From Neorhizobium lilium (GTDB taxonomy: Bacteria > Pseudomonadota > Alphaproteobacteria > Rhizobiales > Rhizobiaceae): 64,000 bases of DNA. The position numbers were made by a program, and so were the translations under genes. Location of the stretch: contig NZ_SBIP01000002.1 in the NCBI RefSeq assembly GCF_004053875.1, forward strand, positions 806,001 to 870,000. Reading direction: 5' to 3'. The notes beneath the pieces were generated by a model that was not told the origin of the DNA, made no database searches, and saw only the letters and a program-made list of their open reading frames with translations. Positions 58,963-64,000 of this stretch are shown here, piece by piece (position 1 is the first letter of the stretch; each line of letters opens with the position of its first letter).

Positions 58963-60414
58963 CTAACGTCCCGCAGACACCCGCTTCACCTTGCCCCTGT
59001 AGCCGCTGATCTCTTCGCCCGCATTCGGGGCAAAGCGGAGGTTCCAGATCGTCGCGGTGATCGAAATCAGCGCCACGACCACGAAGGCCGACGAAAAATC
59101 CTCAAGCGCCGGCTCGCCATTGCCGTTTACGGCCATCGAGGCGTGCAGAGCCAGAGCACCGATACAGATCCCGAGCGAGAGCATCAGTTGCTGGAAGGTC
59201 GTGTAGAAACTGGTGGCGGCGCTCATCCGCTCCTGGTCGATCTCGTCATAGGCAATGGTGTTGTAAGCGGTGAACTGGAAGGACATGAAAAATGCGCTGA
59301 GCACCAGCACGATAAAGATCAGCGGCATGGGCCAGTCCGGCCGGAAGGCAGCGCACAGCCCGTAGCCGATCGTGCCGAGAATGCCGTTGATCACGAGGCT
59401 GGTGCGGAAACCGGTGCGCCGGAACACCGCTCTTGCCAACGGCTTCATCGCAAGCGCCCCGAGTGCCGTCGAGATGACGATTTGCCCTGCCGCTGCCGCT
59501 GAAAGCCCAAATCCCACCTGGAACAGCAGCGGCAGCAGAAAGGGTTGTGCGCCCTGGGTAATACGCGTCAGCGAACCTGCAATCACAGACGTGCCGAAGC
59601 TCGGGATTTTCATCAGTGAAAAGTCCATGATCGGCGAAGGGTGTCTGCGCGCATGCTTAAGGTAAGCAATGCCGAAGAGCAGGCCGAGCGCAATCAGGAA
59701 GATTGCAAAAGCGCCTTGCCCCTGATGGCTCGACAGTTCGAAGCCGAACAGGAGGGAACCGAGCGAAATCCCGGACAGAATGAAACCGACGAGATCGAAG
59801 GGGCCGCTCGCCTTTCCCTTCACTTCCTCGATATAGATCGAGACGAAGATCATGCCGATGATTCCGATCGGCACGTTGATGTAAAAGATCCAGCGCCAGT
59901 CGAGATAGGTGACGATGAAGCCGCCCAGCGGCGGCCCGACAATCGGCCCGATCAGCGCCGGCACCAATAGCCATGACATTGCGCTGACCATGTCCTTGCG
60001 GGCGACGCTGCGCATCAGCACTAGGCGGCCGACCGGCATCATCATGGCGCCGCCAATGCCCTGAAGCAGCCGCGCCAGCACGAGAAGCAACAGCGTCGGC
60101 GCAATGGCACAGAGGATGGAGCCAATGACGAACACCAGGATTGCGGCACGAAACACGGTACGCGATCCGTAGCGGTCGGCCATCTTGCCGCTTGCCGGAA
60201 TGAAGATCGCCAGGCTGAGCAGATAGGACGTGAGGGCGATGGACATGGCCGGCGCATCGACGCTGAAGTCCCGCGCCATGGTCGGCAGCGCTGTGGCAAG
60301 GACGGTCGCGTCTATGTTTTCCATCAACATGGCGCTGGCGACGATCAGGGCGATAACGCGGAAATTGGGAACGGCCCGCCCGGCTATGGGCGTATCACAT
60401 GTTTGATCCGACAT
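58963..60414 (-). CDS. MFS drug efflux pump, DHA2 (EmrB/QacA) family
   Basis: This 483-residue protein has about 14 membrane segments. Segment 1 includes the DHA2 motif ENIDATVLATALPTMARDF, then IALTSYLLSLAIFIPASGKM with DRYGSRTVFRAAI (motif A) and LARLLQGIGGAMMMPVGRL (motif C-like). It exports drugs or other amphipaths using proton motive force. It is a single gene, convergent with the LLM gene. No TetR-type regulator is next to it. Confidence 0.92.
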   Translation of the reverse strand: MSDQTCDTPIAGRAVPNFRVIALIVASAMLMENIDATVLATALPTMARDFSVDAPAMSIALTSYLLSLAIFIPASGKMADRYGSRTVFRAAILVFVIGSILCAIAPTLLLLVLARLLQGIGGAMMMPVGRLVLMRSVARKDMVSAMSWLLVPALIGPIVGPPLGGFIVTYLDWRWIFYINVPIGIIGMIFVSIYIEEVKGKASGPFDLVGFILSGISLGSLLFGFELSSHQGQGAFAIFLIALGLLFGIAYLKHARRHPSPIMDFSLMKIPSFGTSVIAGSLTRITQGAQPFLLPLLFQVGFGLSAAAAGQIVISTALGALAMKPLARAVFRRTGFRTSLVINGILGTIGYGLCAAFRPDWPMPLIFIVLVLSAFFMSFQFTAYNTIAYDEIDQERMSAATSFYTTFQQLMLSLGICIGALALHASMAVNGNGEPALEDFSSAFVVVALISITATIWNLRFAPNAGEEISGYRGKVKRVSAGR

Positions 60415-60691
60415 CGTCCGGAATCACTCGCAATGCGACGGCGGCCAGAGGAAGAGGCGCCGCGAATCTGACATGGCCTAAGCCATTGGGGGGATGAGAA
60501 ACCTATACGCCGCAGATCATGGCAGCGCTATGGCATTGATCTATTTTGCGTTCGTTTTCTGCCGCTGCCAAACGTAGCAAGCCGGGTCAATCAGCGCCTT
60601 TTTGTCACCCACTGTACAAGCCGAGGCTTGGCAAAGCTCAAAATGCGCGACCCATGCTATACGGGCTCCCTTTGTGATTCGGAGAACGCCC

Positions 60692-60952
60692 ATGACGATG
60701 GAAACGCGTCGGCGCATAGCAGACAAGGTTCTGGCCCGCATGCGCGAGAGAGGGTTCCCTATGGATCAGGATGCCGACTTCACGAACCTGATCGACCTTT
60801 GGGTGGCTGGAGAGATCGCGATGTCGGAATGTCATAGGCGCTATCTCGGCCTGGTTCAGCACCGCAACGAGACGCTTCGCAAGGCCGGTCGCCCGCCACT
60901 TCCGACGACGGCCGACGATCTGGCCTGGCCGGATCTTGGGGCGGATTTCTGA
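60692..60952 (+). CDS. Small helical protein of unknown function
   Basis: This 86-residue helical protein has METRRRIADKVLARMRERG, then LIDLWVAGEIAMSECHRRYL and QHRNETLRKAGRPP. No family recognised, though short DUF-type proteins of this kind are common in rhizobia. GGAGAACG lies about 8 bases before the ATG at 60692. It converges on the SMP-30 gene by 16 bases. Confidence 0.68.
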   Translation: MTMETRRRIADKVLARMRERGFPMDQDADFTNLIDLWVAGEIAMSECHRRYLGLVQHRNETLRKAGRPPLPTTADDLAWPDLGADF

Positions 60953-60968
60953 TCCGGCGCGCCGTAGA

Positions 60969-61829
60969 TCACAGGGCAGGCCTGAAAGCCGGCAGACCTG
61001 GCACACTCATCTCAGCCCGGAATACCTGACCGGCCAACGGATATTTTTCTCGCTCGGCCGGCTCCATGCCGTCATAGGCTGTCGTAATATAAAGCGTGCG
61101 CAGCTCCGGCCCGCCGAAGCAGCAACTCGTCACGTTCGGGACCGGCAGTTCGATCTTCTCGACCAATCCGCCACGCGGCGAATAGACGGCGACGCCCGAG
61201 CCGCCGTAAAGCGCCACCAGCACCCGCCCGCGCGAGTCGGAGCATAGCCCGTCCGGGCTGCCATCCTCGACCCGCACGAAAGCCCGCTTGTTGGAAATCG
61301 ACCCGCTCGACGCGTTATAGTCGTACTGCCAGATGATGTTGCGGCTGGTATCGGCGTGGTACATGACCTGACCGTCCGGGCTCCAGGCCTTGCCGTTAGC
61401 GTTGACATACCCGCCTTCGACCTCGTGAAGCTCACGACCGTCCAGGCGGTAAAGCGCAGCGGTATCCGAACGGTCGGAGGCGGTGCAGATCGTTCCAACC
61501 CATAGCCGTCCGCTCGGGTCGCATTTGCCGTCGTTGAGCCTGTGTTCAGCCGGGAGATCGAGCCGCGCTATGGGGAGGAATTTCTCCGCCGCAGCCTCGT
61601 AAATCCCATCCTTGAGGCCTAGCAGCAGCCGGTCCGACCCAAATGGAAAGACGAAGCTCACCGGTCCCGGCGTCGCGACGGTCCGGTGCTGACCGGCAGC
61701 ATTTTGGATGTGGACTACACCCTTCTTGATATCGACCCAATAGATCGTGCCCGTCCGCTCGTCGCAGAATATGCCTTCGCCGAGCTGGGAAGGTTCAAGC
61801 GACGGGTTCAATGGCTCGGCTGTGCTCAT
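60969..61829 (-). CDS. SMP-30/gluconolactonase-family protein
   Basis: This 286-residue beta-propeller lactonase has metal ligands in LGEGIFCDE (Glu), RLNDGKCDPSGRLWVGT (Asn), NANGKAWSPDGQVMYHADTS and GSPDGLCSDSRGRV (Asp). It opens a sugar-acid lactone; the exact substrate is unknown. It is the second such gene in the window (see 49153). No transporter lies next to it. Confidence 0.9.
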   Translation of the reverse strand: MSTAEPLNPSLEPSQLGEGIFCDERTGTIYWVDIKKGVVHIQNAAGQHRTVATPGPVSFVFPFGSDRLLLGLKDGIYEAAAEKFLPIARLDLPAEHRLNDGKCDPSGRLWVGTICTASDRSDTAALYRLDGRELHEVEGGYVNANGKAWSPDGQVMYHADTSRNIIWQYDYNASSGSISNKRAFVRVEDGSPDGLCSDSRGRVLVALYGGSGVAVYSPRGGLVEKIELPVPNVTSCCFGGPELRTLYITTAYDGMEPAEREKYPLAGQVFRAEMSVPGLPAFRPAL

Positions 61830-62160
61830 GTCAGTTCCTTTGGGTCTATCAATTTTAGGAGCGTAAAAAATGGCGTGCAGTGCGCTGCTGGAACAGGGAT
61901 AAGGGTCGGCGAACTGCCATTGCTCAGCGGCGCGGTGTTTAGCTCAAACAGTGCCTTCAAGGAGGATGAGACTGCGCCTGGATGCCTGCAGGTATCCCGC
62001 CTTTATGTCTGATCCGTGCAGAAGCCTCAAGCGCTGAAGAAGTTCCTCGAAACCTTCCGCGAACAAGAGTGAAGCAACCGGCATCTCGCCGCGGTCATTG
62101 CGTCGCCTATGTTTGTATTCGACACTATCAGGATCAGGCAAGCCAGCTGAGGAGTACAGA
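61830..62160. other. Non-coding gap between SMP-30 gene and small gene at 62161
   Basis: This 331-base region is upstream of two divergent genes. A 65-codon open frame on the minus strand (61944-62141) is present but has no clear ribosome site or known family. I see no EcfG- or CtrA-type site, hairpin or repeat worth calling. Confidence 0.5.
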
Positions 62161-62373
62161 ATGAATATAGACCAATATATCGAGATCTATCACCGTACCG
62201 ATGTGGACGGGTTGAACGACGCTGTCGGAACATTAGAGGGAGAGCATCACACAGAGGTGCTGAAGTCGCTGGAAGCGCGTGGGTTCGACATCATGTGGCG
62301 CAGTGAAGGCGGTAAGGGAACGGCAGGCGTCGTCGTCCGCGGCCCAGACGAGAAGCTCGGCTTTTCCCATTAG
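62161..62373 (+). CDS. Small protein of unknown function
   Basis: This 70-residue hydrophilic protein has MNIDQYIEIYHRTDVDGLND, then SLEARGFDIMWRSEGGKGTA. GAGGAG lies about eight bases before the ATG at 62161, supporting translation. No family recognised. It precedes the DUF2161 gene by 70 bases on the same strand. Confidence 0.65.
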   Translation: MNIDQYIEIYHRTDVDGLNDAVGTLEGEHHTEVLKSLEARGFDIMWRSEGGKGTAGVVVRGPDEKLGFSH

Positions 62374-62443
62374 GACCAATCGACGGTCGCCTCCACGTCG
62401 CCATTGATGCTATTCCAAGGCGCTGATTCGATCTTAGGCGCCC

Positions 62444-63094
62444 ATGGAAACCTCGCTTTACCTGCCCGTCAAAGCCTTCCTCGAAAAGGCCGGCTATACC
62501 GTCAAGGGCGAAATCGGCGGCTGCGACGTCGTCGGCCTGAGCGAAGGCGATCCGCCGCTTGTCGTGGTTTGCGAACTCAAGCTCACCTTCAACCTCGAAC
62601 TCATCCTGCAGGCCGTCGATCGTGCCTCTGTTTCCGATGAGGTCTGGATCGCGGCGCGCATCTCGGCCAAAGGCAAGGGCCGCGAGGCCGACAAGCGCTA
62701 CCGCGATCTCTGCCGACGGCTGGGGATCGGCATGCTCGGAATTTCGGACAAAGGGGAGGTTCAGGTGCTCGTCAGTTCGGCAGCACTTATACCGCGCAAC
62801 AACCCCAAGCGGAGAACCCGCCTTGTCAACGAACACTCCAGGCGCCGCGGAGACCCAGCATTGGGGGGCTCCACAAAAGTGCCGATCATGACCGCATACA
62901 GGCAGCAGGCGCTGGCTTGCGCCGCCGCGCTCGCAAGCGGGCCGCTGCGGCCTCGCGATCTCAAACAGGCCTCCGCGACGGCGGGCCGGATAATGCTCGC
63001 CAATCACTATGGCTGGTTCGAAAGGATCGACAAGGGCCTCTATGGCCTGACTCCGGCTGGCCATGAAGCCATCAACCGTTGGAATGCCGGTTAA
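62444..63094 (+). CDS. DUF2161 PD-(D/E)XK-fold protein
   Basis: This 216-residue DUF2161-type protein has the nuclease-like motif: Glu in YTVKGEIGGCDVVGL, then Asp in CDVV and the VVCELK catalytic strand (about 37-45), followed by FNLELILQAVDRASVSDEVW. The C-terminal part has a winged-helix-like domain, GPLRPRDLKQASATAGRIML and WFERIDKGLYGLTPAGHE. Members are annotated as putative phosphodiesterases. The substrate is unknown; nothing next to it suggests restriction or defence. Start at 62444. Confidence 0.8.
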   Translation: METSLYLPVKAFLEKAGYTVKGEIGGCDVVGLSEGDPPLVVVCELKLTFNLELILQAVDRASVSDEVWIAARISAKGKGREADKRYRDLCRRLGIGMLGISDKGEVQVLVSSAALIPRNNPKRRTRLVNEHSRRRGDPALGGSTKVPIMTAYRQQALACAAALASGPLRPRDLKQASATAGRIMLANHYGWFERIDKGLYGLTPAGHEAINRWNAG

Positions 63095-63149
63095 AATTCG
63101 CGTGAGCCGTCCCGCCATATCCGACTTCCCTGTGCGAAACCGGCACGAA

Positions 63150-63166
63150 TTAACCCGTCGTTAACC
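63150..63166 (+). promoter_or_regulatory. CtrA-binding site (full consensus) upstream of a small membrane protein
   Basis: TTAA-N7-TTAACC matches the CtrA consensus exactly. It lies 47 bases before the ATG at 63213, the place expected for an activator overlapping the -35 region. Confidence 0.65.
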
Positions 63167-63212
63167 CGTAACGGACATCGTCTATTCATATTCAAGGCCG
63201 TTGGAGTTTGTA

Positions 63213-63338
63213 ATGCGTGTCAGTGGCGCCGTCGTTCTATTGGTCATTCCCATCATGGCAATCCTCCTGTTCGGCGCATCCCTCGCCTGGGACCGGCTGG
63301 AAGTGATCGATCCCGTCCTGACAGGGGCTATCCGGTAG
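63213..63338 (+). CDS. 41-residue membrane protein, possible CtrA target
   Basis: This short ORF encodes a hydrophobic helix (SGAVVLLVIPIMAILLFGAS) plus a short tail (LAWDRLEVIDPVLTGAIR). GGAG lies about nine bases before the ATG. A consensus CtrA box upstream suggests cell-cycle control. No family recognised. It is followed 77 bases later by another small membrane gene. Confidence 0.62.
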   Translation: MRVSGAVVLLVIPIMAILLFGASLAWDRLEVIDPVLTGAIR

Positions 63339-63359
63339 CCAGCGTCTGACACACTCCAA

Positions 63360-63384
63360 GGAACACCTCGTCATCGCCTTCGTT
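63360..63384 (+). promoter_or_regulatory. Candidate EcfG/RpoE2 promoter of the gene at 63416
   Basis: GGAAC-N16-CGTT, full consensus, ends 31 bases before the ATG at 63416. Confidence 0.72.
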
Positions 63385-63415
63385 AGGAGAGAAACCAAGC
63401 GAAGGAATTGACCCG

Positions 63416-63604
63416 ATGACCTATATGCCGATGATCGCGCTTGCAGCTGTATTGATTTCCGGCATCGGCTTCACTGGCTGGTGGATCCTCAACCACTGGA
63501 AAGCCAGCAAAGCCCCAACCGGCCAAGTTCCGCCGGAAGTGCCCACCCGCCGATGGCTGCGCCGCGAGGCGAAGAACGCCCGCGATGCCAAACGCCGGGT
63601 GTAA
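63416..63604 (+). CDS. 62-residue membrane protein, stress-linked
   Basis: This small protein has an N-terminal membrane helix (MIALAAVLISGIGFTGWWIL) and a basic C-terminus (RRWLRREAKNARDAKRRV). AAGGAA lies nine bases before the ATG. No family recognised. A consensus EcfG-type promoter stands just upstream. Confidence 0.72.
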   Translation: MTYMPMIALAAVLISGIGFTGWWILNHWKASKAPTGQVPPEVPTRRWLRREAKNARDAKRRV

Positions 63605-64000
63605 CAGCCATCTTGGTGACGTGCTGCTTCGATAGTTTAAGGAAAATGGTAGCGGGAAACCGTGTTAGTTCGTCCCCCGAAGGGCAGCTTTACGGCCAGG
63701 CTGTTAAAGCGTGTCGCGATCTTTCAGAGTAAGCTTTAACGCTTAAGCCTTTGTTTTTTCGCATGTCGTTGACGCAAAACCGATGCACACTTTTGCGCGA
63801 CATGCTGTAGTGACTGAGTAAATCAACAGGCGACGTCCGCCTCGCGGATTGAGCTACAACAACTCAGACGGCCCCAGGATCGCGCCATTCGTCGGCCGGG
63901 GAGTTGCTCAAACAGATAGAGCCAGCTTTTTCGCCGGGGCCTGAGGTGGCGCCCATAGGGGGCAATTTGATGCTGAAAGTCTTATGACGAGTGCTTAGGT
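63605..64000. other. Non-coding right end of the window
   Basis: This 396-base stretch contains no gene I can support. It holds the palindromic repeat at 63761-63805. The final 150 bases are GC-rich with small inverted stretches but no RNA gene I recognise; it may be the upstream part of a gene beyond the edge. Confidence 0.5.
63761..63805. repeat. Rhizobial-type intergenic palindromic repeat
   Basis: GCATGTCG-N4-CGCAAAA-N11-TTTTGCG-CGACATGC: two nested inverted arms that form a bulged hairpin. This unit resembles a short palindromic repeat scattered through rhizobial intergenic regions. Only one copy is present in this window. Confidence 0.72.

Noticed and set aside
61944..62141. 65-codon minus-strand frame between the SMP-30 gene and the gene at 62161
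   Set aside because: No clear ribosome site or family; codon pattern is not convincing, so I left it as a possibility within the gap only.

Overview
This window looks like a chromosomal segment of an alphaproteobacterium of the Rhizobiaceae (Rhizobium / Agrobacterium / Sinorhizobium relatives). The reasons are the GC-rich coding sequence, the CtrA–SciP–ChpT cell-cycle genes beside rpoH and purA (an arrangement I recall from the Sinorhizobium meliloti chromosome), DUF1134/EipA, soxBD, hmuTUV, and a palindromic intergenic repeat of rhizobial type at the right end. I see no tRNA, rRNA, CRISPR array or insertion sequence.

Layout. 1-1412: end of a sarcosine oxidase operon (soxB, soxD). 1662-2693: an isolated phage-tail-like DUF2793 gene. 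2971-7459: a cell-cycle block holding sciP, a PqiA-like gene, fliJ, ctrA, a receiver protein, chpT and eipA, with CtrA-type sites in front of sciP and eipA and a cluster of GANTC (CcrM) sites in front of ctrA. 7587-24789: mostly housekeeping genes: a coiled-coil protein, a SpoU/TrmH methylase, a pseudouridine synthase (rluD), two EamA transporters, a WYL regulator, a methyltransferase, rpoH, purA, a lytic transglycosylase, an mhqO/mhqD-like pair, ung and galE. 24906-25584: a toxin-antitoxin pair with a clear operator. 25983-29771: heme uptake (hmuTUV) with divergent hmoA-like and hutX genes.

29854-42387 is a stress island: DUF3008 and other small hydrophilic proteins, a nucleotidyltransferase/phosphoesterase pair, trehalose synthesis (treZ, treY), a YhdG-type SDR, DUF983, a lipoprotein and a DUF883 protein. 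42469-44438 is a two-component pair. 44673-50067 is a CUT2-type sugar ABC operon with a lactonase. 50319-56675 is a five-gene operon on the minus strand in which every gene overlaps the next: glycosyltransferase, a 57-aa membrane ORF, a GH1/degenerate-RmlD fusion, a GH1-like protein and an ABC exporter. 57110-63604 holds an LLM oxidoreductase, an MFS pump, an SMP-30 protein, a DUF2161 nuclease-fold protein and several very small genes.

The main result of reading the non-coding DNA is a repeated promoter pattern, GGAAC-N17/18-GTT. This is the form of promoters used by EcfG/RpoE2, the alphaproteobacterial general-stress sigma factor. I found 14 copies, each in the right orientation and roughly 20-100 bases in front of a gene start. 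Most lie in 30-42 kb and 56-58 kb, with others in front of rpoH and a small membrane protein at 63.4 kb. They tie the small proteins, trehalose synthesis, the SDR and the unusual glycan-type operon into one probable general stress regulon. No ecfG, phyR or nepR gene is in the window.
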